Assembly (NCBI GenBank): GCA_009780415.1
Contig: WRAC01000008.1
Coordinates: 1 to 64,000 of the forward strand
Origin: Defluviitaleaceae bacterium
GTDB taxonomy: Bacteria; Bacillota; Clostridia; Lachnospirales; WRAX01
Direction of reading: 5' to 3'
Length of the DNA: 64,000 bases
Below, piece by piece: positions 18,007 to 27,471 of the stretch (position 1 is its first letter; the number at the start of each line of letters is the position of its first letter). A model generated the notes under the pieces. The model was not told where the DNA came from, made no database searches, and saw only the letters and a list, made by a program, of their open reading frames with translations. A program made the position numbers and the translations under genes.

Positions 18007-18021
18007 TTAAGGAGCGATACA

Positions 18022-18534
18022 ATGGCAATCAGGAATTTACGGTTGTACGGCGACAATCTTTTGCGCAAGAAATCCAAACCCGTTGAAGAGATAGACGGCA
18101 AATTGCTTTCGCTTTTGGACGACATGCGCGACACGTTGAAAAAACACAACGGCATGGGTTTAGCCGCACCGCAGGTTGGCGTGTTAAAACGTGTCGCGAT
18201 TATCGATATTGAGCTGAATGAGGACGACGAACCAGACCCGGAGTTGCAATACGGGTTTTATGAGTTGATAAACCCGGTTATCCTTGAGGAAGACGGTGAA
18301 GAGGAGCAGTCGGAGGCCTGTCTTAGTATGCCTGGTAAAAACGCGCCCGTAAAACGTCCGGTACGAGTACTGGTTAAGGCGCAAAACAGAGACGGAAACG
18401 AATACGAGCTTGAGGGCATGGGTGTTCTGGCGCGGGCGCTGTGCCATGAGCTGGATCATCTGGACGGCGTTATGTATGTTGACTTGATTGAGCCGGGTAC
18501 GCTTAGGGATAATAAGGATACGGACGACGAATGA
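18022..18534 (+). CDS. def: peptide deformylase
   Basis: Removes the N-formyl group from nascent proteins. All three motifs are present in the 170 aa: [10 protein letters not shown] (about 46), EACLSMP (about 96, variant of EGCLSVP) and HELDHLDG (about 142) with both metal-binding histidines. It overlaps the start of fmt by 4 bases (ATGA), coupling formylation and deformylation genes. The ribosome binding site is AAGGAG. Confidence 0.96.
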   Translation: MAIRNLRLYGDNLLRKKSKPVEEIDGKLLSLLDDMRDTLKKHNGMGLAAPQVGVLKRVAIIDIELNEDDEPDPELQYGFYELINPVILEEDGEEEQSEACLSMPGKNAPVKRPVRVLVKAQNRDGNEYELEGMGVLARALCHELDHLDGVMYVDLIEPGTLRDNKDTDDE

Positions 18535-19484
18535 ACGGATTGAACATAGTTTTTTTTGGTGCGCCGGAGTTTGCCGCCGCGAGTTTGGCGGCTTTGATAA
18601 AATCAAAACATAAAATTACGGCAGTTGTCAGCCAGCCCGACAGGCCAAAAGGGCGCAGCGGAAAACCCGTACCCACGCCTGTTTCCGTTTTGGCGGAAAA
18701 CGCGGGTATCCCAATCCTGCGCCCGGAAAAGGTGCGGGATAATGATTTTATTGCGGAATTAAGCCAAATACCCGCCGATATCTTTATTGTCGCGGCGTAC
18801 GGGCAGTTTTTAAATAGGAAATTACTTGAAATGGCGCGTTTCGGCGCAGTTAATGTACACGCCTCGCTTCTGCCTAAATACCGCGGGGCGTCGCCCGTGG
18901 CAAGCGCGATAATAAACGGCGAAATAAAGACCGGTGTGTCCATCATGCAAATGGAAAGGGGGATGGACACCGGCCCGGTTCTTCATTCCCTTGAAATCGA
19001 AATAGACCGCGGGGACACTTGCGGCAGCCTGACGGAAAAGCTTGCCGTGCTTGGCGGTACCGCGCTTTTGGATGCTCTTGATTTAATTGCCGCAGGCTGC
19101 GCCGTACCCGTGGCGCAAAATAACAGCGAGGTCACCTATGCCCCGCTGCTTACAAAAGAGATGGGTTTGCTGGATTTCAACAAGCCTGCGTTGGCTATTT
19201 ACAACCAAGTGCGCGGGCTGGATCCCTGGCCCGGCTCGCATATTGAACTGGACGGCAGAATGCTGAAGGTTTGGCGCGCGGATATCGGCTCGGAACGCCA
19301 TACGCTTCCCCCAGGCACAGTTATATCCGCCGCATCCGGTATGATCAGTATCGCATGCGGCAACTGTGAAACTATTGATTTAAAGGAAGTTCAAACCCCG
19401 GGCGGGAAGCGTTTGACAGTCTCTGAGTATATTAAAGGAAACCCTATTATTGCGGGCGGGACGCCCGCGCTCCCGGAGTTATAG
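18531..19484 (+). CDS. fmt: methionyl-tRNA formyltransferase
   Basis: Formylates initiator Met-tRNA using 10-formyl-tetrahydrofolate; 317 aa. The catalytic signature is [16 protein letters not shown] (about 104), with the C-terminal OB-like tRNA-binding domain complete. The final codons, encoding [10 protein letters not shown], are supplied by a copy of a GC-rich dispersed repeat, so the natural C-terminus appears to have been replaced or extended. Its stop overlaps the end of the converging dcd gene by 6 bases. Confidence 0.95.
   Translation: MNGLNIVFFGAPEFAAASLAALIKSKHKITAVVSQPDRPKGRSGKPVPTPVSVLAENAGIPILRPEKVRDNDFIAELSQIPADIFIVAAYGQFLNRKLLEMARFGAVNVHASLLPKYRGASPVASAIINGEIKTGVSIMQMERGMDTGPVLHSLEIEIDRGDTCGSLTEKLAVLGGTALLDALDLIAAGCAVPVAQNNSEVTYAPLLTKEMGLLDFNKPALAIYNQVRGLDPWPGSHIELDGRMLKVWRADIGSERHTLPPGTVISAASGMISIACGNCETIDLKEVQTPGGKRLTVSEYIKGNPIIAGGTPALPEL
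19451..19474 (+). repeat. GC-rich palindromic dispersed repeat, copy 1 (inside fmt 3' end)
   Basis: A 24-base block identical to copies at 35138 and 57949. Its core is a hairpin GCGGGC-GGGAC-GCCCGC followed by GCTCCC. Here it codes for the last residues of Fmt. Confidence 0.8.
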
Positions 19485-19997
19485 AAAATCCTTGTACAGC
19501 AAGCTGGGCTGAATCCCTTTGTTATCCTGATACTTCCCGGATATATAAGGCTTGTAAGCTCCCTCAATTTTATGATAATAAACCTGACAGATCTCAACGA
19601 AAGGATAAATACGGATGGGCTGCACGCAATGTATTTCCAACGTCCAATAACCCTTAAACCCAATATCCCCAAAGCCCGCCGTTACGTGGATGTAAAGCCC
19701 CAGGCGCCCGATGGACGACCGGCCTTCAAGCATCGGCACATAGGCGTTGGTCTCCGTATATTCATGCGTCCTGCCCAGGTACAGCTTCCCCGGATATATA
19801 AGAAGGCCGTCTTCAGGTATGATAATTGTGCTCGCCTTGTTTTCCTTTTTCATGTCCAGCACATCGGCGTCGTAAACCATCAACTCGTTGTGCAGGCGCA
19901 GGTTATAACTGTTCGGGTTAAGGAAACGCTCATCAAACGGCGTAATTATAATCTCCTTACCCATTTTTTCTTTTATTTCCAAACCGGATAATATCAC
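19479..19997 (-). CDS. dcd: dCTP deaminase
   Basis: Converts dCTP to dUTP (or dUMP if bifunctional) for dTTP synthesis; 172 aa. Family motifs seen are NLRLHNEL, GRSSIGRLGLYIHVTAGFGD and the catalytic-glutamate stretch WTLEIHC. I chose the GTG at 19997 because AGGAGG lies 7 bases before it; the ATG at 20015 lies upstream of that site. The GTG start also gives the usual VILSG N-terminus. Confidence 0.93.
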   Translation of the reverse strand: MILSGLEIKEKMGKEIIITPFDERFLNPNSYNLRLHNELMVYDADVLDMKKENKASTIIIPEDGLLIYPGKLYLGRTHEYTETNAYVPMLEGRSSIGRLGLYIHVTAGFGDIGFKGYWTLEIHCVQPIRIYPFVEICQVYYHKIEGAYKPYISGKYQDNKGIQPSLLYKDFL

Positions 19998-20054
19998 GGA
20001 AATTCCTCCTATCACAACAATTTATCATATATACTGTCTTTTATCAACAGGTTT

Positions 20055-20085
20055 TTTTGTGTTTTTTTGTGCTTTCTGTGGTTGA
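20055..20085 (-). repeat. A-rich dispersed repeat, copy 1
   Basis: On the minus strand this reads TCAACCACAGAAAGCACAAA and continues AAAACACAAAA. A 31-base match with one mismatch occurs at 39705-39735. It lies in the divergent gap between dcd and the helicase gene. Confidence 0.6.
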
Positions 20086-20107
20086 AAATGATTATGAAAG
20101 GTACATC

Positions 20108-22477
20108 ATGCGCGAAATAAACATATCCGTACGCTCCATAGTTGAATTCATCCTCCGTTCCGGCTCAATCGACGCGGGCTACATGTCTCAAAGCCGTATG
20201 CAGGACGGTGTGCGCGTCCATCAGCGTGTCCAGCGCGCCCGCAAACGCGAAGCCGCCGCAAAAGGTCTTGAATACGAGGCTGAGATGCGGCTGCGGCTAA
20301 GCTTTGAATACGGCGGCATGAACTGGAACATAAGCGGAGTGGCCGACGGCGTTGCGCAGGACGGCGATGCGGTTGCGGTGGAGGAGATTAAATCAACCAA
20401 CAGAAACCTTGACGCCATTACCCTGGATGAAGGCCATTGGCACATGGCGCAGGCCAAATGCTACGGGTATATGCTGGCGGAAGCCCGGGGCTTTGAGGTT
20501 ATCACGGTTAACCTGACTTACTGCCAGGTTGAGGGCGATGATTCCCGCGTGTTTTCCACGGACTTTACGGCGGGCGAACTGAAAGCCTTTTTTTACGACC
20601 TTATTGACAGATACCTGCGTTGGGCTGAATTGAGATATAACAAGCAGTCCCTTGCGCGGTCCTCTGTAAAAACCCTTGCCTTCCCGTACGAACGCTACCG
20701 CAAGGGACAGCGGGAATTCGCCGGACTGGCCTACTATGCAATCCGCGACAACACAAAGCTTTACATTGAGGCGCCTACCGGCACCGGAAAAACAATTTCC
20801 GCCCTGTTCCCCGCCATAAAAGCCCTTGGCGAAGATATCTGCGACAAAATTTTTTACTTAACGGCAAAGACCATAACACGTCAGGCCGCCGAGCACGCCG
20901 CCGGGCTTTTGATGGAAAACGGCGCAAAACTGACGTATGTTGCAATGACCGCGAAGGACAAGCTGTGTATACTGCCCGAGCGTGCCTGCACCCCGGCGGC
21001 CTGCCCCTGCGCCGACGGGCATTTTGACCGGGTGAACGACGCTTTATGGGAGATTTTGAACCGCACGGAACGCATTACCCGAATGGAGCTTGAGCATACC
21101 GCGGCGGAATTCACCGTCTGCCCGTATGAGCTGATGCTTGACGCGACGCTGTTTGCCGATCTTATCATCTGCGACTATAACTACGCATTTGATCCAAAGG
21201 TATCGCTCAAGCGTTTTTTTGGCGCGCCGGTTGTTACGGAAAAATACGCGTTCTTGATCGACGAGGCGCATAACCTTGTGGATCGCGCCCGTGAAATGTA
21301 TTCCTCCGCCTTATGCAAAAGCGATTTTGATAAAATCCGCAAGGCATTCAGAGGGCGCGGCAACAAGCTGGGCCAGTTGATAACCGAGATAATCAACGAA
21401 ATAAAGAAAATTGGCCTGTTGATCCCCGAAACCGCGCAATCCCGCGCGGGCGCGGATATGCCCCACGGCTTGCACAGGCTGCTTACCGGGCTTACCGAGC
21501 AAATGGATAAATGGCTGGCGGCGAATACCGCGTCGGAGCATTTTGCGGATTCACTGGATACTTACTTCAAGGTTTTGGACTTCATCCGCGTTTACGATAA
21601 TATGGATGAGCGTTACACTGTTTATTTGGAACGGTTTAAGTCCGAAATTGAAATAACCTTACTATGCCTGGATCCCAGCGGCGATTTGTCCAAGGCGCTG
21701 GATAAATCAACAGGCGCCGTGTTTTTCTCCGCTACGCTTGCGCCCTTAAATTACTTCAAAAATGTACTGGGCGGCGCGGTTGCGGATAAAACGGCCCGTC
21801 TGCCCTCCCCTTTCGACCGCAGCCGCCTCTGTACCGTTATCGAAAACCGCATATCCACAAAATATAAGGACAGGTCGCCCCAGGGCTTTATATATACGGC
21901 AAACGCCCTATACGCCATGATTTCAGCCAAAAAAGGCAATTATTTCGCGTTTTTCTCATCATATGCCTATTTGGAAAACGTTTTGGAAGTATTCAACGGG
22001 CTATACCCCGCCGTTACAATATTAGTCCAGGGCCGTGATATGAATGAGGGTGAGCGCGAAGCCTTTCTCGCGGAGTTTACGGAAAACAGCGAAATCCTTG
22101 CCTTTGCCGTTATGGGCGGCGTTTTTTCCGAAGGCATAGACTTGGTCGGAAATCGGCTGATCGGCGCGGCAATCGTCGGTGTGGGCTTGCCGCTGATAAG
22201 CCCTAAACGCGATGCCCTGCGCGATTACTACGATGATACCATATCCGGCGGTTTCGAGTACGCCTACATGTATCCCGGGATGAACAAAGTTATGCAAGCC
22301 GCCGGACGCGTGATACGGACAGAGGCAGACCGCGGCGTTATCCTGCTGGTAGACACGCGGTTTACGGACGCGCGGTACACCGAGCTGTTCCCTTTTGAGT
22401 GGCGCGGATATCGAAAACCCGGGATTAATTACGGTTTGGACGAGATTTTCGCGGAATTCTGGCAGGCTCTTGATTAA
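20108..22477 (+). CDS. Rad3/DinG-type helicase with N-terminal PD-(D/E)XK-like domain
   Basis: Protein of 789 aa from the ATG at 20108 (MREINISVRS), preceded by AAAGG. Residues 1-190 look like a RecB/Cas4-type nuclease domain: GVADGV (D about 78) and VEEIKST (about 92-97) fit the D and E-x-K motif. The rest is an XPD-like helicase with Walker A EAPTGTGKT (about 221), cysteines around ACTPAACPC (about 300) and CPYE for an iron-sulfur cluster, DEAH box LIDEAHN (about 383), and a C-terminal helicase domain ending in QAAGRVIR. A DNA repair role is expected. The fusion is known from Clostridia. Confidence 0.85.
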   Translation: MREINISVRSIVEFILRSGSIDAGYMSQSRMQDGVRVHQRVQRARKREAAAKGLEYEAEMRLRLSFEYGGMNWNISGVADGVAQDGDAVAVEEIKSTNRNLDAITLDEGHWHMAQAKCYGYMLAEARGFEVITVNLTYCQVEGDDSRVFSTDFTAGELKAFFYDLIDRYLRWAELRYNKQSLARSSVKTLAFPYERYRKGQREFAGLAYYAIRDNTKLYIEAPTGTGKTISALFPAIKALGEDICDKIFYLTAKTITRQAAEHAAGLLMENGAKLTYVAMTAKDKLCILPERACTPAACPCADGHFDRVNDALWEILNRTERITRMELEHTAAEFTVCPYELMLDATLFADLIICDYNYAFDPKVSLKRFFGAPVVTEKYAFLIDEAHNLVDRAREMYSSALCKSDFDKIRKAFRGRGNKLGQLITEIINEIKKIGLLIPETAQSRAGADMPHGLHRLLTGLTEQMDKWLAANTASEHFADSLDTYFKVLDFIRVYDNMDERYTVYLERFKSEIEITLLCLDPSGDLSKALDKSTGAVFFSATLAPLNYFKNVLGGAVADKTARLPSPFDRSRLCTVIENRISTKYKDRSPQGFIYTANALYAMISAKKGNYFAFFSSYAYLENVLEVFNGLYPAVTILVQGRDMNEGEREAFLAEFTENSEILAFAVMGGVFSEGIDLVGNRLIGAAIVGVGLPLISPKRDALRDYYDDTISGGFEYAYMYPGMNKVMQAAGRVIRTEADRGVILLVDTRFTDARYTELFPFEWRGYRKPGINYGLDEIFAEFWQALD

Positions 22478-22498
22478 TATAAATTTTTGGTATATAAT
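22470..22498 (+). promoter_or_regulatory. sigma-A-type promoter for the aldo/keto reductase
   Basis: TTGATT and TATAAT are separated by 17 bases. The -35 overlaps the stop region of the helicase gene, and the -10 lies 24 bases before the GTG start. Confidence 0.65.
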
Positions 22499-22522
22499 GG
22501 CATTTATAAAGGAGAGGATTTT

Positions 22523-23701
22523 GTGATTTATAAGAAGTTTCAGAATTTAGAACTTTCCTGGCTTGGTTATGGCGCGATGCGCCTGCCCGTCACGGAACAG
22601 CGCGGCCCTATCGACGAGGAAAAGGCCATGGAACTGATCGATTGCGCGTATAAAAACGGCGTTAATTTCTTCGACACGGCGTATTTTTACCATGCCGGCG
22701 AATCCCAGAAGTTTATCGGCAAAGCCCTGTCCCGTTACCCGCGTAATACATGGTATCTGTCTAATAAGTTACCGGGGAATCTGATGGAGCGCGTTGACGG
22801 TGGTATAAGGGTCGAATCCAGTGTATTTGGTCTAGCCGACACGGTGTACACCGGCGCGGCAGAAATTTTTGAGGCCCAGCTTAAAAACTGCGGCGTTGAT
22901 TATTTTGATTTTTACATGTTACATAATCTGGACGAGGCCACGTATGAGCTTTACACAGATGAGAAGCTGGGGTTCACCGATTACCTGCTGGAGCAGAAAA
23001 AGGCAGGCCGTATACGCCACCTGGGCTTTTCCGCGCACGGACGTCCCGAGATTATTGAAAAGTTCCTAAGCGAACGCGACTGCTTTGAGTTCGCGCTGAT
23101 ACAGCTTAATTATTTGGACTGGCACATACAGGAAGCCGGCAGAAAATACGAAATCCTTACAAAGCATGGGATACCGGTATTTATAATGGAGCCGGTGCGC
23201 GGAGGCAAACTTGCCGCGCCGGGCAAGGAGGCGGAGGAGATGCTTAAAGCCGCCAGGCCCGGTGATACGCCGGCTTCATGGGCCTTCCGGTTCATTCAGA
23301 GCCTGCCAAACGTTGCCGTTGTTGTAAGCGGCATGACCACTATGGAGCAGATTAAGGAAAACATTGAAATCTTCGGCAGGAATGACCCCGTAACAGAATC
23401 CGAAAAAGCTCTCTTAAACAGCGTGGTCGAAACCTTGGCGGAGCTTGTGCCCTGCACGGGCTGCCGTTATTGCTGCGATCCCTGTCCGCAAAAGCTTGAA
23501 ATACCAACGCTTTTATCCATGTATAACGAAACCGGGTATGAATCCTCCTGGTCGGTGAACCAGATGCTTGAGCTGATGAATGATGCGGAAAAGCCGCAGG
23601 CCTGCGTAAAATGCGGCGTTTGCAACCCGCTCTGTCCTCAGAACATAGACATTCCGGATGCTTTATCCAAGTTCCGCGACTTGCTGGATTCAAGGAAATA
23701 A
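22523..23701 (+). CDS. aldo/keto reductase with C-terminal 2[4Fe-4S] ferredoxin domain
   Basis: Protein of 392 aa from the GTG at 22523, which follows AAAGGAGA by 7 bases. The N-terminal barrel has GYGAMRLP, FFDTAYFYHAGESQ (catalytic Tyr) and LSNKLP, as in the Clostridia aldo/keto reductase family. The C-terminus carries two cluster motifs: CTGCRYCCDPCP (about 311) and CVKCGVCNPLCP (about 360). Such fusions may couple ferredoxin to carbonyl reduction; the substrate is not predictable. It converges on the MATE gene with a 4-base gap. Confidence 0.88.
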   Translation: MIYKKFQNLELSWLGYGAMRLPVTEQRGPIDEEKAMELIDCAYKNGVNFFDTAYFYHAGESQKFIGKALSRYPRNTWYLSNKLPGNLMERVDGGIRVESSVFGLADTVYTGAAEIFEAQLKNCGVDYFDFYMLHNLDEATYELYTDEKLGFTDYLLEQKKAGRIRHLGFSAHGRPEIIEKFLSERDCFEFALIQLNYLDWHIQEAGRKYEILTKHGIPVFIMEPVRGGKLAAPGKEAEEMLKAARPGDTPASWAFRFIQSLPNVAVVVSGMTTMEQIKENIEIFGRNDPVTESEKALLNSVVETLAELVPCTGCRYCCDPCPQKLEIPTLLSMYNETGYESSWSVNQMLELMNDAEKPQACVKCGVCNPLCPQNIDIPDALSKFRDLLDSRK

Positions 23702-23705
23702 ATAA

Positions 23706-25028
23706 TTATTTTTTCTCAAACCCGCTCCAGTCGCGCCTTATGTAATAAATCGTCAGAAAAACCGCCGCCAGGAACCATCCCACCGGAAACGCGAAAGCCA
23801 CGACCGTAACCGTCAGGCTTATCTGGGTGGCTATGAAAAGATAGAGCTGGCGCATAATTACCAGACAGCTGATACCGATAATCGTCGGGATTTTAACATC
23901 GCCCGCGCCGCGGAGCGCTCCGCTTATTACCTGGTTTAAGCAAAGCAGGAAATATAACGGCACGAAAACGCGCATGAATTCAAGGCCGTAGGCGATAATC
24001 TGCTCGTCGGGCGTAAAAATCCGCAGAAGATTCGATGCGAACGTAAGGACTATCGCGCCAAATATCACCACGCAGCCGATGGCTGTTATGATTGCGGCGC
24101 GCGCTCCCTCCCTTGCGCGTTTTACCTTGCCTCCGCCCAAATTCTGCCCCACAAACGTAGAAACCGCGATAGCCATACTCTGCATAGGCATTATGATAAA
24201 AGCGTCTATCCTTGTTCCTATGCCGTACCCTGCCATTGCCGCCCCGCCAAGGCGGTTGATATAGCTTTGCGCGACAACGTTCGAGAAGCTGATGATCGCG
24301 CCCTGGATACCGCCTGGCAGGCCGATTTTGAGGATTTTTTTCAATATGTGCTTATGTATGCGGAGTTTGCGCAGGTCAAGGCGTATATCTGAATCCTGAC
24401 GGCACAGCAAAGCAACCACCATCACGGCGCACAGGGCCTGGGCGATAACGGTTGACCAGGCCACGCTTGCCACGCCCATATGCAGGCCTATTACGAACAC
24501 CAGGTTCAGCACAATTTTAACGACGCTGGCGAAAAGCAAAAAATACAGCGGGCGTTTGGAATCTCCCGTAGCGGTGAGGATTGCCGCGCCCATATTATAA
24601 ACCGTTATTCCCGTAAGCCCGCCGAAATAGATGCGCAGGTATATCACGGCCTCGGCAAGTACCTCCGGCGGGGTTTGCACCAAACGAAGCAGCGCGGGCG
24701 TAAAAAGTATGCCCGCAAATGATAACGCTACACCGATTATTATTGCTAATAAAATGGCGGTATGTACTGTGTTATGCAGCTCCCCGGTGTTTTTCGCGCC
24801 GAAGAATTGGGCGATCAGCACGCTTGAACCGCTGGACATGCCCATAAAAAACGCGATAACCATCATCGTTATAGGCCCCGATGAGCCGACGGCGGCAAGC
24901 GCCTCGTTGCTGACGAACCTGCCGACAATAATGGCGTCAAAGGCGTTGTACGTCTGTTGCAGCAAATGCGCCAGCAGAATCGGCATCGAAAATAAAACCA
25001 GCTGTTTCCAAATGCTGCCCTGGGTCAT
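23706..25028 (-). CDS. MATE family efflux transporter
   Basis: Multidrug/toxin extrusion protein of 440 aa with about twelve membrane segments. The N-terminus GSIWKQLVLFSMPILL and DAIIVGRF are typical of the clostridial NorM/DinF-like group. I chose the ATG at 25028 because AAAGG lies 7 bases before it; the GTG at 25052 abuts its AAAGG directly. Sodium or proton antiport of cationic compounds is the family role. It follows truA. Confidence 0.92.
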   Translation of the reverse strand: MTQGSIWKQLVLFSMPILLAHLLQQTYNAFDAIIVGRFVSNEALAAVGSSGPITMMVIAFFMGMSSGSSVLIAQFFGAKNTGELHNTVHTAILLAIIIGVALSFAGILFTPALLRLVQTPPEVLAEAVIYLRIYFGGLTGITVYNMGAAILTATGDSKRPLYFLLFASVVKIVLNLVFVIGLHMGVASVAWSTVIAQALCAVMVVALLCRQDSDIRLDLRKLRIHKHILKKILKIGLPGGIQGAIISFSNVVAQSYINRLGGAAMAGYGIGTRIDAFIIMPMQSMAIAVSTFVGQNLGGGKVKRAREGARAAIITAIGCVVIFGAIVLTFASNLLRIFTPDEQIIAYGLEFMRVFVPLYFLLCLNQVISGALRGAGDVKIPTIIGISCLVIMRQLYLFIATQISLTVTVVAFAFPVGWFLAAVFLTIYYIRRDWSGFEKK

Positions 25029-25055
25029 GTCTCTGCCTTTAATACCGCTCACCCT

Positions 25056-25802
25056 TTAGAATATATATTCTATTTCATGTAAAATCAATCCGTGCGCCGG
25101 CATAGTCTTGCCCGCGCGGTTCCTGTCGCCTGATTTGATTATTTCCGGGATATCGTCAGCGTTGATTTTACCCAATCCCACATACAACAGGGTTCCGGCG
25201 ATAATCCTTACCATGTTGTATAAAAAACCGTTACCCGACGCGGTTATGCTTATCATATCCTTCGTTTTCACAACGTCCAGCGCGTAAATATCGCGTACCG
25301 TCGTTTGAACCTCTGTTCCCGTTGACGAAAACCCCCGGAAATCATGCGTTCCAACGAAGAACACCGCCGCCTTCATCATTGCTAAAACGTCCAGTCCGCG
25401 CCGCTCAAAAGCCGCGTACAGCCTGTAAACCGGCGGCATTACCGGCGCGTTGAAAATCTTGTAAATATATGTTTTGCGGGCCGGCCGGCGAAGGGGATGA
25501 AAGTCCGGCGTTACTGTTTCCGCGCCAAGAACCCTTATATCTTGCGGAAGATAGGCGTTTACAGCCGCGGGCAGTTTCTCTGTTGGTATAAAAATATCAA
25601 TGGGTTCACGGATCAAGGCTTTTTGGCCCAAAGCGTGGACGCCCGCGTCCGTCCTGCCGCCGCCGATTGTTGAAACCTCGCGGTTTAAAAGCTTGCCAAG
25701 GGCTTCCTCTAGCACTTGCTGTACGGAAACGGCGTTTTGCTGACGCTGCCAACCCGCGTAATTTGTGCCGTCGTATGATACTGTAAGTAACGTTCTCCTC
25801 AT
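25056..25802 (-). CDS. truA: tRNA pseudouridine(38-40) synthase
   Basis: Isomerises uridines 38-40 in the anticodon stem-loop. The catalytic aspartate is in GGRTDAGVHALGQ (about 52), and YDGTNYAGWQRQ opens the protein. The ATG at 25802 overlaps the ecfT stop as ATGA, giving 248 aa; the longer frame from 25853 is an artefact. ecfA1-ecfA2-ecfT-truA is a conserved Firmicutes order, usually next to ribosomal genes that are missing here. Confidence 0.95.
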   Translation of the reverse strand: MRRTLLTVSYDGTNYAGWQRQQNAVSVQQVLEEALGKLLNREVSTIGGGRTDAGVHALGQKALIREPIDIFIPTEKLPAAVNAYLPQDIRVLGAETVTPDFHPLRRPARKTYIYKIFNAPVMPPVYRLYAAFERRGLDVLAMMKAAVFFVGTHDFRGFSSTGTEVQTTVRDIYALDVVKTKDMISITASGNGFLYNMVRIIAGTLLYVGLGKINADDIPEIIKSGDRNRAGKTMPAHGLILHEIEYIF

Positions 25803-26596
25803 ATATAAATTTTCAAAAGCACAATAGCCGCCGAAAAAACCAGCATCACCCACAAAGCCTTGAAATCCCGGCGCTCCAGCCGCATTACCTTCATTTTCGT
25901 GCGGTTGATATCGCCGCGGTAGCAGCGGGCCTCCATCGCCACAGCCAGCTCGTCCGCGCGGCGAAAAGCCGATATGAATAACGGCACAAGGAGCGGCACA
26001 AGGCTTTTGGCTTTTTTGATAAGCCCGCCCGTGTCAAAATCCGCGCCGCGCGCCATCTGCGCCTTCATAATGCGGTCTATTTCCTCAAGCAGGGTGGGTA
26101 TAAACCGCAGGGCTATCGACATCATCATGGCAATCTCGTGCGCGGGGACGCCGATACGCTTGAACGGGCCGAGGACATACTCAATCGCGTCGGTAAGTTT
26201 GATGGGCGTGGTGGTCAGCGTCAGGACAGAGCTGCCCACAATCAGCATCGTAAGCCGCGACACCATGCGTATCGCGTTTAAAATACCCTCAAGGGTTATG
26301 GTAATCACCCAAAAACTCACCAAAACCGTATTCCCCGCCGTGAAGAATATGTTCAGCGCCGATGTGAAAATAAGAATAAAAATTAACGCGCGAAGCCCGC
26401 GGAGCATGAATATGGGCGGCACCTTTGTGGCATAAATCGCAAGCCCCATGCAAACCGCGATAAACGCGTAGCCCGCGAAGCTGTTCACCGTAAACAACGC
26501 CGCGATAAAAAGCGTTACGCCCAGCAGCTTCACGCGCGGATCCAGTTGATGCACGAAGGAATCGGCGGGGTAATATTGGCCTATAGTAACATTCAT
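25799..26596 (-). CDS. ecfT: energy-coupling factor transporter transmembrane protein EcfT
   Basis: Membrane scaffold of the ECF vitamin/metal importer, 265 aa. It has LDPRVKLLG near the N-terminus, several hydrophobic segments and the coupling motifs MKAQMARGAD and AMEARCYRG, which contact the ATPases. It overlaps ecfA2 upstream and truA downstream by 4 bases each. Substrate-binding S components are not encoded nearby, so this is a shared group II module. Confidence 0.95.
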   Translation of the reverse strand: MNVTIGQYYPADSFVHQLDPRVKLLGVTLFIAALFTVNSFAGYAFIAVCMGLAIYATKVPPIFMLRGLRALIFILIFTSALNIFFTAGNTVLVSFWVITITLEGILNAIRMVSRLTMLIVGSSVLTLTTTPIKLTDAIEYVLGPFKRIGVPAHEIAMMMSIALRFIPTLLEEIDRIMKAQMARGADFDTGGLIKKAKSLVPLLVPLFISAFRRADELAVAMEARCYRGDINRTKMKVMRLERRDFKALWVMLVFSAAIVLLKIYI

Positions 26597-27471
26597 TTGT
26601 GATTCAATCCTTTATTAACTGATAACTCCTGCGCGACAGCGGCAACAACATCTTCAACCGTATATAGCCCGTCGCGCAGCCTAAAGCCCCGTTTTTGAAG
26701 CTCCTGCGCCAGAAGCGCCGCCTGGGGCGCGCTGAGGCCCATTTGCTCAAGCTCCGGGGCGCGTGAGAATACCGCCGCGGGGATATCGTCCATAACGATC
26801 CTTCCGCCGTTTATAACGGCAATTCGTTCAACCAGCCGCGCCACGTCCTCCATGCTGTGCGAGACGAGTATGATTGTAATCCCGGTTCTTTTATGCATTT
26901 CACGGATTTTCATAAGGATTTCATCGCGCCCGACGGGGTCCAGGCCAGCCGCCGGCTCGTCCAGCACCAATACCTCCGGTTTCATCGCCAAAACGCCCGC
27001 AATCGCTGCCCGGCGCTTCTGCCCGCCGCTTAAATCGAAGGGCGACTGTTCCCCCATTTCGGGCGTCAGCCCGACCATGTCCAGCGCCCATTTTACGCGC
27101 TCTTCTATCTCTTCCGCGGGCAAACCCAGGTTTTTCGGCCCGAAAGCCACGTCCTTAGCGACTGTTTCCTCAAAAAGCTGCTGCTCCGGATACTGGAACA
27201 CCAGCCCAACCTTCCGGCGCACCTCTTTTAGGCGGGATTTATCGGCATGGATGTCCGTCCCGTCCAGCAGGACATTGCCGCTCTCGGGCTTCAACAGCGC
27301 GTTAAATTGCTGGATCAACGTGGATTTGCCGGAACCTGTGCAGCCGATAAGCCCCATGAACTCCCCGGCGCCGATTTTTAAATTAACATTATCAAGGGCT
27401 TTCTTTTCAAAAGAAGCCCCTTTGTTATATGTGAAAACCAAATTATTTATTTCGAGTTTAGTATGGAGCAT
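26593..27471 (-). CDS. ecfA2: energy-coupling factor transporter ATPase EcfA2
   Basis: ABC ATPase of 292 aa counted from the ATG at 27471 (MLHTKLEINN); the longer frame runs into ecfA1. Walker A is GCTGSGKST (about 44), the signature is LSGGQKRRAAIAG, and Walker B is VLVLDEPAAGLDP. The AAGLDP aspartate and glutamate are intact. It overlaps the end of ecfA1 by 25 bases and pairs with it as a heterodimer on EcfT. Confidence 0.94.
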   Translation of the reverse strand: MLHTKLEINNLVFTYNKGASFEKKALDNVNLKIGAGEFMGLIGCTGSGKSTLIQQFNALLKPESGNVLLDGTDIHADKSRLKEVRRKVGLVFQYPEQQLFEETVAKDVAFGPKNLGLPAEEIEERVKWALDMVGLTPEMGEQSPFDLSGGQKRRAAIAGVLAMKPEVLVLDEPAAGLDPVGRDEILMKIREMHKRTGITIILVSHSMEDVARLVERIAVINGGRIVMDDIPAAVFSRAPELEQMGLSAPQAALLAQELQKRGFRLRDGLYTVEDVVAAVAQELSVNKGLNHK

